A stretch of 64,000 nucleotides of DNA from Verrucomicrobiota bacterium (GTDB lineage Bacteria; Verrucomicrobiota; Verrucomicrobiia; Chthoniobacterales; Terrimicrobiaceae). Each line of letters starts with the position of its first letter. The stretch's first letter is position 1. The stretch is from positions 1 to 64,000 of the forward strand of contig JAPLTF010000018.1 in NCBI GenBank assembly GCA_026398275.1. Reading direction: 5' to 3'. The notes under the pieces are model-generated. The model ran no database searches, was not told the origin of the DNA, and saw only the letters and a list, made by a program, of their open reading frames with translations. The translations under genes and the position numbers were made by a program. Positions 8,883-17,500 of the stretch are shown in pieces.

Positions 8883-9230
8883 TCAGCGCTCGAGCCGGCA
8901 GCGGGCGGCGACGTAGTCGGTTTCCGGCAGCACAAATTTCCGGACCTCGACGGTCACAGCCACCGCGTGGAACTCGTCGACAAGCAAACGGGAAATATCG
9001 GCAGCCAGCGTTTCAATGAGGTGGCGGGGCCCCTCGGCGGAGAGCCCCTGGACGCGGCGGGCCACCGCATCGTAGTCGATCGTGCGCATGATGTCGTCGT
9101 TCATGTAGGCGAACGGTGCCGGCGGCTGGATGCAGAGGTCGATGTGAAGCTCCTGCTCCTGCTGACGCTCCTCGGCTGCGACTCCCACCTGTGAGCGCAC
9201 CTTGAGTCCCTTGATCCAGATTTCGTTCAT
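8883..9230 (-). CDS. folB: dihydroneopterin aldolase
   Basis: A 115-aa enzyme of folate synthesis that cleaves 7,8-dihydroneopterin to 6-hydroxymethyl-dihydropterin and glycolaldehyde. The opening MNEIWIKGLKVRSQVGVAAE, the middle TIDYDAVARRVQGLSAEGP and HLIETLAADI follow the FolB pattern, and the C-terminus has VEVRKF as expected for the pterin pocket. The length is normal. Its ATG overlaps the stop of the preceding HAD gene as ATGA, indicating translational coupling. No other folate gene is adjacent. Confidence 0.92.
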   Translation of the reverse strand: MNEIWIKGLKVRSQVGVAAEERQQEQELHIDLCIQPPAPFAYMNDDIMRTIDYDAVARRVQGLSAEGPRHLIETLAADISRLLVDEFHAVAVTVEVRKFVLPETDYVAARCRLER

Positions 9231-9841
9231 AACATTCTGCGCAGGGCGGCCATGTCCCGCATGACAACTGTCGGCTGCGCAACCAGAAGCTTACCCACGG
9301 GATCAAACCCCGTCAAGACCGCGACGTCGAGAACTCCGCCATGCCGGGCGGTCTCGATATCATGCACCATGTCGCCGACAAACATCGTCTCCTGCGGGTC
9401 CAGGCCGTGAACCGCGAGGATTTCGCGGATCTTCTCCCGCTTGTCCATGATCTCCACGTAGCAGTGCTCGAAGAACCGCTTCACACCCAGCCGTCCGGCC
9501 TGCTCGTCAAAATGCGAGGCCTTGATCGTGCTGAGCAAAAACGTCCGTCTCCCGGTCGCGCGGCAGTGTTCCAAAAACTCCAGTGCTCCCGGCAGAAGCG
9601 GGATATCGTCCTGGAGCCCGAGAAAGAACCGCTCGTAAAGCGCCTCAAGCCCCTCGGAGGAAGCCTCCGGCAGAAACTCCGCGTAGAAGCCGGAGAACGG
9701 CAGGCGGAAATGTTGTCGGAATTCGTCGCGCGTGAATTCCTTCCGGCCAAACTCGCGGAAGATCGCATTCGTGGCGGTGAGCACCGCGGACAAATCGTCC
9801 GCCAGCGTGCCCGACCAGTCGAGGATCACGTTGCGGATCAT
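9227..9841 (-). CDS. HAD-superfamily hydrolase (phosphoglycolate phosphatase-like)
   Basis: A 204-aa HAD phosphatase. Motif I is DWSGTLADD with nucleophile Asp8, motif II LLSTI, the motif III lysine lies near DKREKIREIL, and motif IV is FVGDMVHDIETA. A helical cap lies between motifs I and II. The second Asp of the usual DxDGT is Ser10, as in DWAGT/DWSGT branches that include phosphonatase. The substrate is unknown. I chose ATG 9841 since HAD proteins begin at this strand; a longer frame to 9946 reads through a palindromic repeat. It is coupled to folB by an ATGA overlap and may supply a dephosphorylation step, by inference only. Confidence 0.82.
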   Translation of the reverse strand: MIRNVILDWSGTLADDLSAVLTATNAIFREFGRKEFTRDEFRQHFRLPFSGFYAEFLPEASSEGLEALYERFFLGLQDDIPLLPGALEFLEHCRATGRRTFLLSTIKASHFDEQAGRLGVKRFFEHCYVEIMDKREKIREILAVHGLDPQETMFVGDMVHDIETARHGGVLDVAVLTGFDPVGKLLVAQPTVVMRDMAALRRML

Positions 9842-9876
9842 CGCGGGGATTGAATACGTGGCAACCCCAATGCGGT

Positions 9877-9972
9877 TGATTTCAGGGGGAACGGGCGTCC
9901 CGCCCGTTTGGAGACTGAACATCGCGACAAAAACAGCGCCGAACACGGGCGGGACGCCCGTGCCCCCTGATT
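9877..9972. repeat. inverted pair of palindromic repeats (family 2)
   Basis: An arm at about 9877-9911 reads TTTCAGGGGGAACGGGCGTC and continues CCGCCCGTTT. Its inverted copy ends near 9972 with GGGACGCCCGTGCCCCCTGA. Each arm contains the core palindrome ACGGGCG-TCC-CGCCCGT. The pair sits in the leader of the HAD gene, between it and the upstream isomerase-like gene. In one frame it would encode a GGTPVPP peptide, but I treat it as non-coding. It resembles the REPIN at 8762-8845 in organisation, not in exact sequence. Confidence 0.75.
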
Positions 9973-9998
9973 TCCTTCGCAGTCAGCTGAATTGAGCC

Positions 9999-10961
9999 TC
10001 ACGCCCAGGTGACCTTGCCTTTTTTGTCGCGGATGACGACCGACTTCAAAAATTCGACGCCCTTGCTCAGCCCCTCGGCCGGGCTCATCAGGCTGTCCTC
10101 ATGCTCCATCGAGAGCGTTCCGTCGTAGCCGCAGAGCCGGAGCGTGCTCACGAAGTCGCACCAGAAGTCCGCGCCATGCCCGTAGCCGACGGTGCGGAAA
10201 ATCCAGGACCGGTTCATCTCATCGCCGTAGTGCTTGGTATCCAGATAGCCGTTCACGTCGGCGTTCACCGGGTAGAGGCCGGTGTCCTTGGCGTGGACGT
10301 GATGGATGGCGCCCTTCAGCGCGCGGACCGCCTTCACCGGATCGATCCCCTGCCAGAAAAAATGGCTCGGGTCGAAATTCGCGCCGATCACCGGCCCGCA
10401 CGCGGCGCGCATTTTCAGCATCGTCTCGGGGTTGTAAACCAAGAACCCCGGATGCGCCTCGAACGCGATCTTCACCCCGAGCGGCTTCGCGAACGCGGCC
10501 TGCCTTTTCCAATACGGAATCGCCACCTTGTCCCACTGCCAGTCGAGCACCTCCAAAAAGTCCGGCGGCCACGGGCAGGTGACCCAGTTCGGGGATTTTG
10601 CACCGGCATGGTCGCCCGGGCAGCCCGAGAACGTCGTCACGACCGGCACGCCGATCTCGGCCGCCAGCTTCACCGTGTTCTCAAAAACCTTGTGGTGCGC
10701 GGCCGCAAGCCTTTTGTCCGGATGCAGCGGATTGCCGTGGCACGAAAGCGAGCTGATCTCCAGCCCGCTGGCGGCGACGGTTTTGACAAAGGCATCCCGC
10801 TTGGTCTTGCTCGCGAGGAGTTCGGCCGGCTTGCAGTGCGCATCGCCGGGATACGCCCCGGTGCCGAGCTCGACGGTTTCGCAGCCCAGACCCGCAATGT
10901 GCGAGAGGGCTTTTTCAAGGGGGAGGTTGCTGAGGATCGCGGAGAAAACGCCAACTTTCAT
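9999..10961 (-). CDS. sugar phosphate isomerase/epimerase (xylose isomerase-like TIM barrel)
   Basis: A 320-aa protein of the AP-endonuclease-2/xylose isomerase-like barrel family (PF01261). Likely metal ligands are seen in order: FEAHPG (Glu), ANFDPSHFFWQ (Asp, His), HHVHAKD (His) and LSMEHED (Glu). GAYPGDAHCKP near the N-terminus is typical of the branch annotated as sugar isomerases in Verrucomicrobia and Planctomycetes. It has no signal peptide. It is first in a minus-strand run with the HAD and folB genes, but a 157-bp gap filled by a repeat separates them. It could be an inosose or ketose isomerase/epimerase; the substrate cannot be deduced. Confidence 0.85.
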   Translation of the reverse strand: MKVGVFSAILSNLPLEKALSHIAGLGCETVELGTGAYPGDAHCKPAELLASKTKRDAFVKTVAASGLEISSLSCHGNPLHPDKRLAAAHHKVFENTVKLAAEIGVPVVTTFSGCPGDHAGAKSPNWVTCPWPPDFLEVLDWQWDKVAIPYWKRQAAFAKPLGVKIAFEAHPGFLVYNPETMLKMRAACGPVIGANFDPSHFFWQGIDPVKAVRALKGAIHHVHAKDTGLYPVNADVNGYLDTKHYGDEMNRSWIFRTVGYGHGADFWCDFVSTLRLCGYDGTLSMEHEDSLMSPAEGLSKGVEFLKSVVIRDKKGKVTWA

Positions 10962-11322
10962 AAGGTCTCGAATTCACGTCGCCCGGCCCCCGCGTGTCGA
11001 GGAAAATCCCTATGAACTCGCAGAATCTTCCCCCCTTCAGCGCTGCTTCCTACGCATTACCAGCATGACGACCCCTTCGTTCTTTCTTATCGCGACGGCC
11101 TCGGCAAAGCGCGCCGTTTATGGGCGGAACCGGATAAAAATTGCTTGTCCGTATCCGTGTGCAATGGTTGTCTATGAGTATGAAAACCTTGACTGCCGCT
11201 TTCATGTCGGCATTGGGGTCCCGGAGATCGCTTCTGCCTGCGGCGGGAGAGCGTTTCACGCGGGAAAGAGTTTTTTTGACAAGTCAGGGAAGAACTGAGA
11301 GGATCGACCTTTCAGAAAAACC
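10962..11322. other. 361-bp region with no confident gene
   Basis: Base composition shifts here from about two-thirds GC to visibly AT-richer DNA that continues to about 12.2 kb. A 54-codon frame at 11174-11338 (MSMKTLTAAFMSALGSRRSL onward) could be a small gene, but it has no Shine-Dalgarno site or family. A TTGACA at 11276-11281 has no good -10 at 16-18 bp. This is the boundary between housekeeping genes and the defence island. Confidence 0.4.
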
Positions 11323-11361
11323 GTGGTTACAACGATAAACACACCAAATTGCGAGAAGACA

Positions 11362-11577
11362 ATGAGAACGATCAATGAGTTCACTTCTGCTCAAACGCGG
11401 AGAATCGAGGAATTGAACGCGAGGTTTGAAAGCAGGCTTGCTTCCAACCGGCCAGGCCAAATCAGGAACGAAGACTCGTTTGAGAAAGCGGGCCTTTTTG
11501 AGGTGCTGGTCCGGCAGCCGGAATTCCTCGAGGATTTCAGAAAACGCGCCGAAGCAAAGGTCGGCCCGAAGCCGTAA
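11362..11577 (+). CDS. small hypothetical protein
   Basis: A 71-aa charged, mostly helical protein beginning MRTINEFTSAQTRRIEELNA and ending in EDFRKRAEAKVGPKP. GAGAAG lies 4-9 bp before the ATG at 11362. An ATG at 11323 would add 13 residues. I recognise no family. The central NEDSFEKAGLFEVLVRQPEF looks like a folded helical segment. The gene is AT-richer than its surroundings and precedes another hypothetical in the same direction; both sit against the 3' end of the defence operon. It may be an accessory or chance frame. Confidence 0.45.
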   Translation: MRTINEFTSAQTRRIEELNARFESRLASNRPGQIRNEDSFEKAGLFEVLVRQPEFLEDFRKRAEAKVGPKP

Positions 11578-11658
11578 AGCCAGCTTTTCTGACGCGTTGT
11601 TTCTGCGAAGGCGCGGAGGCATTCTCCGCTGCCACTGCCCCTGTTTTATCGCGCTTTT

Positions 11659-12123
11659 ATGTCCAATTTTGATTTGCACCGACAGATTGATCTCCTTTTG
11701 ACGAATTGGGATACCGGGATTCGCGCTCTGAACATCGGCTGGGGCATGAAGTGCGAGAGACCATCCATCGATGAAATCCTCGATGTCATGGAAGACGTTT
11801 TGGATGACATCGAGGCCCACCAGTCCCGATACAACATCATGATGAGCAACTACGACTGCAACAAAATTACAAATTACGTTGCCTGGCATGTTTGGCAGAA
11901 GCACAAGGAAAAATACCCGACGGCCCCGCTCTTCTTCGGGCACCTCCACTTTTTGGACGAGAGCATCCGCACAGCCTCGTTGTTCAAAATCCCGAATCTT
12001 CCGCTGATTGCCGAAAATTTGCAGATTTTCCATCGGGACAACCATAAACTGGCCCCTTACACGTTTATCAAGGGAGTGGACCTCACCTTCACGTTTTGCT
12101 GCGGGGACGGCGGCAGTAATTGA
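11659..12123 (+). CDS. hypothetical protein, AT-richer than its neighbours
   Basis: A 154-aa protein starting MSNFDLHRQIDLLLTNWDTG. It is rich in acidic and aromatic residues (ILDVMEDVLDDIEAHQSRY, NYVAWHVWQKHKEKYPTAP), has no signal peptide or membrane span, and three Cys residues, two of them adjacent near the C-terminus (FTFCCGDGG). I do not recognise the family. Coding looks real: the frame is long, the composition protein-like, and nothing competes on the other strand with comparable quality. Lower GC and position beside a restriction-like operon suggest horizontal acquisition. It is convergent with the ATPase gene, ending 62 bp from it. Confidence 0.6.
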   Translation: MSNFDLHRQIDLLLTNWDTGIRALNIGWGMKCERPSIDEILDVMEDVLDDIEAHQSRYNIMMSNYDCNKITNYVAWHVWQKHKEKYPTAPLFFGHLHFLDESIRTASLFKIPNLPLIAENLQIFHRDNHKLAPYTFIKGVDLTFTFCCGDGGSN

Positions 12124-12185
12124 CGGCTGCGCTTCAAAGACACCTTGCTCCCTACCGTCGGGACAGTTGTCGGCTGGCTGTCTGT

Positions 12186-13730
12186 TTAAGGATCAAAGGG
12201 AACCGTGGTCGATTGAAAATCCTTCACCGTCGCAATGGCGGCGCGCACATCTGGATCATTCAAAGCTGGTGGCCCGGTGTGTGAAAGGCGATTGAGCACA
12301 GCGGACCGCACAGCGCTGATTCGCGGGATGAGTGTCGGATCAATAAATCGCTTGTTCTCCTCCTTTCGACGCTCCACGTGCCGACGCAGTAGCGCCGTCC
12401 AGAGTGCGTCGGCCTTCACATCATGCGGGTTCGGGTTGTAGCGAACCATGATGCCTTGCTCTTTGCACAAATTCCGAAATCGAGCTTCCAAGGCGGATCG
12501 GACATAGACGGCGGCGGCGCGGAGATCCCCATCCCGGTCCAGGTGGCGCTCGGCAACCGCAAGATCGGCCATGTTTCCTTTTAATCTCGGAATGTCGGGA
12601 AGGGTTGGTGCTGTTGTTTCCGCATGCAGGCTGAACGCTGCCCACTTTCCCCACTGCCCGGTGTGGCCTTTGGCGATGTCGAACCACACGCTGTCGTGGG
12701 TGAAGAGGAAGATCTGATGGTTGGGGAATTCCTGATGGAGCAGGTCGAGCAGGGGAACACGGTTGCTCAGGTCGAGGCCGATGAGCACGTCGTCGAGGAG
12801 GAGCACCCGCAGAGGTGCAGCGTCGGCCGGGTTTGAGTCGGCGAGTTTCACTGCGGCGAGAAATAGCGCGAGGCCGAGAGCGGTCAGGCGGGCCTCGTTC
12901 AAAAACTCCTCGTGCTTTGGAAGCACATGTCCGGCGTAGCTGATTTCCAGTTCGATCCGGTGACCGAGCAACTCCTTTGTGTCTGAGGAATACTGGCAGC
13001 CCGGATGGGCGAGCCGGATGATTTCCATGCGATGACCGGGAAAGAAGCTCAGCAGCCTGTTCGCTTCGACACGGATAGTTTCGAGAAATGGGCCGAGTTT
13101 GGAATTGAAAAAATCCGTGGCGCTTTTGGCGCGTCGTAACTGCCTCTTATATTTGTAGCGCGGCTTGGCCCCCTTCACTTCCGTCCAAAGATCTCCGAGC
13201 GTCCTGGCACCGCCATCGGGTTGGAATCCTGCGAGGAGGCATTCGACAAAGAGCGTGAAAAGCTGGGTGCCCAGATCGGCCTTGCCTTGCCGGAAGCTGG
13301 AGCGAAGGAGTGTGCGGTAGTCGAAGAATCCGGATTGGCGCGAGATGCCAGCGAGAATCTCGCGTTGCGGTTCTGTCGTGCTGGCAGGGGCCGAACCATC
13401 GTCGAGTTGCAGTGGATGGAGGTGGCCGGGCGACCATGCGATGGCTGCCGGGGGCGGAGCGGTGTCGAAATGCATTTCCACTCGCGGGGTGCGCGGAGGG
13501 ATGTTGCCAGTGACCGGGTCTGGTTGTGCGGCGAAGGCGTGGACAAACGGGTCCACGGGTCTCGGAAATGGGTGTTCGAGGCTTAGAAACTCGCGCAGGG
13601 CGGTGGCGAGGGAAGATTTCCCGGAACCGTTTTCCCCGTGGAGGAGGAGGTTGCAACCGTTCTTCAGCGGCAGATCGAAGGTGCCGGGGAAAGCGCGGAA
13701 ATCGTGCAGTGATAGGTGGACAATCCTCAT
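12186..13730 (-). CDS. AAA/ABC-type ATPase of the defence operon
   Basis: A 514-aa RecF/SMC-like ATPase. MRIVHLSLHDFRAFPGTFDL at the N-terminus and the P-loop GENGSGKSS (32-40) are typical of AAA_23-type proteins. A short middle segment replaces a long coiled coil. A signature-like NEARLTALGLALFLA is at 278-292, Walker B LRVLLLDDVLIGLD at 307-320 and the H-loop FLFTHDS at 341-347. The C-terminal 130 residues are helical and end with RSAVLNRLSHTGP, an Rx(n)H pattern that could be HEPN-like; that is only a suggestion. It overlaps the restriction-methyltransferase gene by ATGA, so the two products are probably made together. The role would be sensing or loading in the anti-phage complex. Confidence 0.8.
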   Translation of the reverse strand: MRIVHLSLHDFRAFPGTFDLPLKNGCNLLLHGENGSGKSSLATALREFLSLEHPFPRPVDPFVHAFAAQPDPVTGNIPPRTPRVEMHFDTAPPPAAIAWSPGHLHPLQLDDGSAPASTTEPQREILAGISRQSGFFDYRTLLRSSFRQGKADLGTQLFTLFVECLLAGFQPDGGARTLGDLWTEVKGAKPRYKYKRQLRRAKSATDFFNSKLGPFLETIRVEANRLLSFFPGHRMEIIRLAHPGCQYSSDTKELLGHRIELEISYAGHVLPKHEEFLNEARLTALGLALFLAAVKLADSNPADAAPLRVLLLDDVLIGLDLSNRVPLLDLLHQEFPNHQIFLFTHDSVWFDIAKGHTGQWGKWAAFSLHAETTAPTLPDIPRLKGNMADLAVAERHLDRDGDLRAAAVYVRSALEARFRNLCKEQGIMVRYNPNPHDVKADALWTALLRRHVERRKEENKRFIDPTLIPRISAVRSAVLNRLSHTGPPALNDPDVRAAIATVKDFQSTTVPFDP

Positions 13731-16700
13731 GCGCTGCCTTCGATGGTGCGGACAAGGTCGAGGGTCTGGAGCTGGTCAAGGGCGCGGCGAAGCGCGTGAC
13801 CGGGGGCGCTGAGATCATCCACGGTTTTGCGCATGTCGGCGAGTGTCGCCGCGGCATCCGCATCGGCGGCAGGGGACGAGGGGGCGAAGTCCTCGGTGAG
13901 CGGCAAAAAGCTCAGGCCCTTGGCTCGAAGTTCCTCGGGGAAGAAAAGTTCATAGACGAGTGCGTTCACCCAACGCTCGAACCACGCCGCCATCTGCGGA
14001 TCGCGCGGGTGATCTGATGTCGCCGCTCGCACGCTGGGCTGGCGGTTGAGGAAAAGGAGCCAGTCAACCAACCCAGTGATTGAATTCTGCACGTCAGGAG
14101 TCGGAGCTGGAATTGGTAACAGCGAAAGAAACTGCCGATTCGCCGAAAAAAAACCACCTCGAAAGGGCGCACTCACCTGTGGAAAAAACCAACCTATAAC
14201 TCGGCTATTCAGCAATGCGGCGAGATACTGAAGACCGAAATCTTTGTGTTCAGTTTTCCATGTGACGCCTCCAACATCGACGTTGTCGAGATAGTGTGTT
14301 CCATCAATGTCAATCCCGGCATGCAGCCTCGATACGAGACGGGGAACACACACCTTCGGCAGGCCCTGGCGGAGCATGTTCTTCATATAAATGTATCCAT
14401 GCCAATCGTCGCATGCCATTCGACCACTCTCTCGTTGTTCAAGTCGCTCCCGATTTTCGAGGAGGTAATTACCAAGCCGATGATACCGCTCGCACAATCG
14501 GTCGAACGGAATCAGAGTCGCGCGCTCATGGCTCACATCATAAGGAAATATTATGAATTGCCGCCTCGGCAGAGGAGCGAACCCTTTCACGTCTTCACCG
14601 CTGACTAGCGGATGAAGCATTGCCTTCTCAAGAACCACTTCGCGGTCAAGCACGCGGGACTTGAGTCGAATCGTCCGCGACTCCTCGCTGACTAGCTCAA
14701 GGATGAACACATCATCCGCGCTGGTTTGCAGACCTACAAACGCATCCGCCATTTCTCCGAGCATCTCGCCAGCATTCCCGATTCGCTCGAACAAGCCCGA
14801 GTTTTTTCCAACGGAAAAATTCCACTCTGCCGGAGTAATTTTTGTCCTTGGAATTTCGCCTTCGATGCCTTGTTGCGCAGCCAGCCAAATGCGGAGAACG
14901 TCAGCACGCACGAACCGGCAGTTTGCCGCTCCACCTCTCGAAAGGAAAAGCAAGCAGACGTAATTCGTTGCGCCGGGAAAGATCTGCTGGTCGCCGAAAT
15001 GAACAACATGGCGGAGATACCGTCCGGTGGCAATGAGTTCACGGAGCGGTTCGCCGTATTGGGCATTGAAGAATTTGTGAGGGACGATGAACGCGAGCTG
15101 ACCGTGATCGTGAAGAAGTCTCAGCGCACGTTCGATGAAAACGACGTAGAGGTCGTAATTACCTTTTTTCGCCGCAGCATAGTGTTCGCGATACCAGTCC
15201 ACGTCCTCGGGGGCGCTGCGTTTGAGCACTTGCAGACGGATATACGGCGGATTGCCAATCATCAGGTCGAAACCGGCGAGAGAAACGGTTGTTTGCTCTT
15301 CAAGCAATTCCCCGCGCGGTGCGGTCCGCTGGGAGCGATGGAAGACTTCGGCAAAGTCGAACTGCCAAACGAAGGTGGGTGCCTTCGGGTCTTCCCACCA
15401 TGTTCGGAGACGTTCGAGGGCATCCTCTTGGAATGTGGCCTTGAGCTTTTTCGCGGCATCGAGCTGGCGGCGAAGTTCACCGAGTGCGTGTTCAAGGAGG
15501 TCGAGGTGGGCGATGCGGGCGAGGATTTCCGGCGAATCGTCGAGGCCGAGGCCGAGTTCGCGCTTCATCCACGAAAGCTGGTGCTGCGCCAGTTCGGCGG
15601 TAGCCAGATAAATCCCAAACCGGAAGCGGCGTTTTTTTGCTGCGGTATCGGCAGTATAGAAGTCGTGCTTGGCTTCACGAAGCCTGTCGAGAACGAGAAG
15701 GATGCTCTTGTCCTGCTGCGGGCGCTCGATTCGGAGGCGCTGGCCGCGGATCGTATCCACGAGGGCGTTCGCGCGGCGGATTTTGAATTCGAGGTTTGGC
15801 AGGGGCTCGACTTTTTTCAGCGCAGTGGCAAAGGCTCGGCGGTCGCACTCGTCGGGGTCCACGCCGAGCTGATGGTCCACCATGAGCGAGAGCCAGAGGC
15901 GGAGTTTGCAGATTTCGAGGGCTTCCTCCTGGATGTCCGTGCCGTAGATGCAGCGCTCGACGAGGCGCTTTTTGTTGTCGTAGAGCCAGTCGGGGTCGGT
16001 TTCGCCGGGGTCCTTGCCGCGCGCGCGGGCATCCAGCAAGCGGGCGGCATTGAGGAGTTCGTGGAGGAGCCCGAGCGGGAACGCGCCGGAACCGACAGCA
16101 GGATCGCAGGAGCGGAGTTCGAAGAGGGCGTCCAGCGCGGTGGCGGCTTCGCTGGGGGTGAGGAGTTCGCGGAGCTTCGCCCATGTGTCGTCGTCGATCC
16201 CCACGGAACCGTCGAGCGCGAGCAGCGCATCCACGCAGGCTCGCGGGTCCGGTTTTGATGTGAATGGAGCCTGGTCGGCAAGCCACGCGGCGAGGGCCTC
16301 GCGGCAGTTGTAGCGGACGATGGGGCGCGGGGTGTAGTGGCTGCCGGTGTCGTGGCGGCGGGATTTCCCGCCGCTCTCGCTGTCTTCGGCGGTAAGAACC
16401 AGCTCCTCGAAGATGCGGCCGAGCATCTCGGGATCCACCGCGACCTCTGCGTCACGCTCCGAGTCCTCATGAATGGTGAAGTTGTAGCGCTCGAAAAGGT
16501 TCGTGAAGACGTGGTGGAAGACGGCGTTCCCGATTTTCAGCTCGCGGCGTCGGCGGACATTGTCATCCAGGCTCGCCAGTTCGTCGGAGAAGAGCCCGCC
16601 ATTCAGGAAGGGCAGGTCGTGGCGGTGAGGATTGTTCTCATCCAGGTGAGTTGTGATTTTTTCACGCTGTTTCCACTCGGTGCTCACGATGCCGAAGACG

Positions 16701-17500
16701 GGCACGAGGAATTTGGCGTAGAAGTCGGATCCCTCGGGGTCGCTGGCCTCCAAACGGTGAAAGGCGGCGGCGATGTAATCGCGCTGCCGGTTGAGCCAGC
16801 CTTTGCGTTGAAGGAAGCTGAGAAAAAGCAGCCGGTTTAAAATCGTTTGAGCCTCCGAGCGGGCATGGTCTTCCTGAAGTTTGCCGCGGGTATGAATCTC
16901 TTCCGTCAGCGAGGCACGGGCGCGGCAGAAGTCGGCGAAGAATTCCCTGTTCAGTTTCTCGACAGAAAATGCGTCGATGACATCCGCCAACGTGAGTTCC
17001 GGCCTGCGGTCCGCAAGGATGGAAAGCCGCTGTGCCGCCGTGCGTCGGCGTTCCCCTTCTCCAAGAACATAGGTGAAGCGTCTCGTGGCGGTTTCGCGGG
17101 TGGCGAGCTGAAGGTCGGGGGTAAAAACGCTCTCTCTCGCCGCAAAGGTGAGCCGGTAGAATCCGGCGTCGGGCTGATACGAGAATGCGAGCGCCGCATG
17201 CAACTCCACCTGATCAATCCACCGGGCAGCAAGCTGACGGAGACCGACACGGTTGCGGGCCAGATCGACACCGGGCTTCGCCTCAATGAGAAACAGTCCG
17301 ATGCTCTTTCCGTCCGCGAGCCGGGCTGTGCCGAATTGTTTCAGCGACTTGGCGACGGCACGCTCCGTTTCGCTTTGGATCGGGATGTCATGAAGCTCGA
17401 TGAAGAGGGAAAGTCCCGGAAGCAACGAAGGAAGCAATTCTCTCCACGCATCAAGGGCGAATGGTTTGCGGAGATCGGGTTCGAGTTCAGCCGGGGTCAT
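13727..17500 (-). CDS. type IIG-like restriction endonuclease/DNA adenine methyltransferase (Eco57I family)
   Basis: A 1257-aa fused enzyme. An N-terminal region with GLFLIEAK (68-75) is a plausible PD-(D/E)xK nuclease. A helical linker leads to the methyltransferase: SCDPAVGSGAF (464-474) is the AdoMet motif I, and LMIGNPPYIRL (746-756) holds the catalytic NPPY of N6-adenine enzymes. A TaqI-like target-recognition region follows. The size suits type IIG or BREX-PglX-like enzymes, but no pglZ or brxC is present. The region coding for the recognition part (about 13.95-14.95 kb) is AT-richer than the rest, as if exchanged. ATGA overlaps join it to the genes on both sides. It should methylate host sites and cut or block unmodified DNA. 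Confidence 0.88.
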   Translation of the reverse strand: MTPAELEPDLRKPFALDAWRELLPSLLPGLSLFIELHDIPIQSETERAVAKSLKQFGTARLADGKSIGLFLIEAKPGVDLARNRVGLRQLAARWIDQVELHAALAFSYQPDAGFYRLTFAARESVFTPDLQLATRETATRRFTYVLGEGERRRTAAQRLSILADRRPELTLADVIDAFSVEKLNREFFADFCRARASLTEEIHTRGKLQEDHARSEAQTILNRLLFLSFLQRKGWLNRQRDYIAAAFHRLEASDPEGSDFYAKFLVPVFGIVSTEWKQREKITTHLDENNPHRHDLPFLNGGLFSDELASLDDNVRRRRELKIGNAVFHHVFTNLFERYNFTIHEDSERDAEVAVDPEMLGRIFEELVLTAEDSESGGKSRRHDTGSHYTPRPIVRYNCREALAAWLADQAPFTSKPDPRACVDALLALDGSVGIDDDTWAKLRELLTPSEAATALDALFELRSCDPAVGSGAFPLGLLHELLNAARLLDARARGKDPGETDPDWLYDNKKRLVERCIYGTDIQEEALEICKLRLWLSLMVDHQLGVDPDECDRRAFATALKKVEPLPNLEFKIRRANALVDTIRGQRLRIERPQQDKSILLVLDRLREAKHDFYTADTAAKKRRFRFGIYLATAELAQHQLSWMKRELGLGLDDSPEILARIAHLDLLEHALGELRRQLDAAKKLKATFQEDALERLRTWWEDPKAPTFVWQFDFAEVFHRSQRTAPRGELLEEQTTVSLAGFDLMIGNPPYIRLQVLKRSAPEDVDWYREHYAAAKKGNYDLYVVFIERALRLLHDHGQLAFIVPHKFFNAQYGEPLRELIATGRYLRHVVHFGDQQIFPGATNYVCLLFLSRGGAANCRFVRADVLRIWLAAQQGIEGEIPRTKITPAEWNFSVGKNSGLFERIGNAGEMLGEMADAFVGLQTSADDVFILELVSEESRTIRLKSRVLDREVVLEKAMLHPLVSGEDVKGFAPLPRRQFIIFPYDVSHERATLIPFDRLCERYHRLGNYLLENRERLEQRESGRMACDDWHGYIYMKNMLRQGLPKVCVPRLVSRLHAGIDIDGTHYLDNVDVGGVTWKTEHKDFGLQYLAALLNSRVIGWFFPQVSAPFRGGFFSANRQFLSLLPIPAPTPDVQNSITGLVDWLLFLNRQPSVRAATSDHPRDPQMAAWFERWVNALVYELFFPEELRAKGLSFLPLTEDFAPSSPAADADAAATLADMRKTVDDLSAPGHALRRALDQLQTLDLVRTIEGSA

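Noticed and set aside
9842-9946. N-terminal extension of the HAD protein (GGTPVPP peptide)
   Set aside because: It is a translation of a palindromic repeat; HAD proteins begin at the strand carrying motif I.
11276-11304. Promoter starting with TTGACA before the small hypothetical genes
   Set aside because: No acceptable -10 hexamer occurs 16-18 bp downstream.
13727-17500. Frameshift in the restriction-methyltransferase gene near its AT-rich part
   Set aside because: The frame is continuous over 1257 codons and the ends overlap neighbours properly, so the composition change is not a sequencing break.
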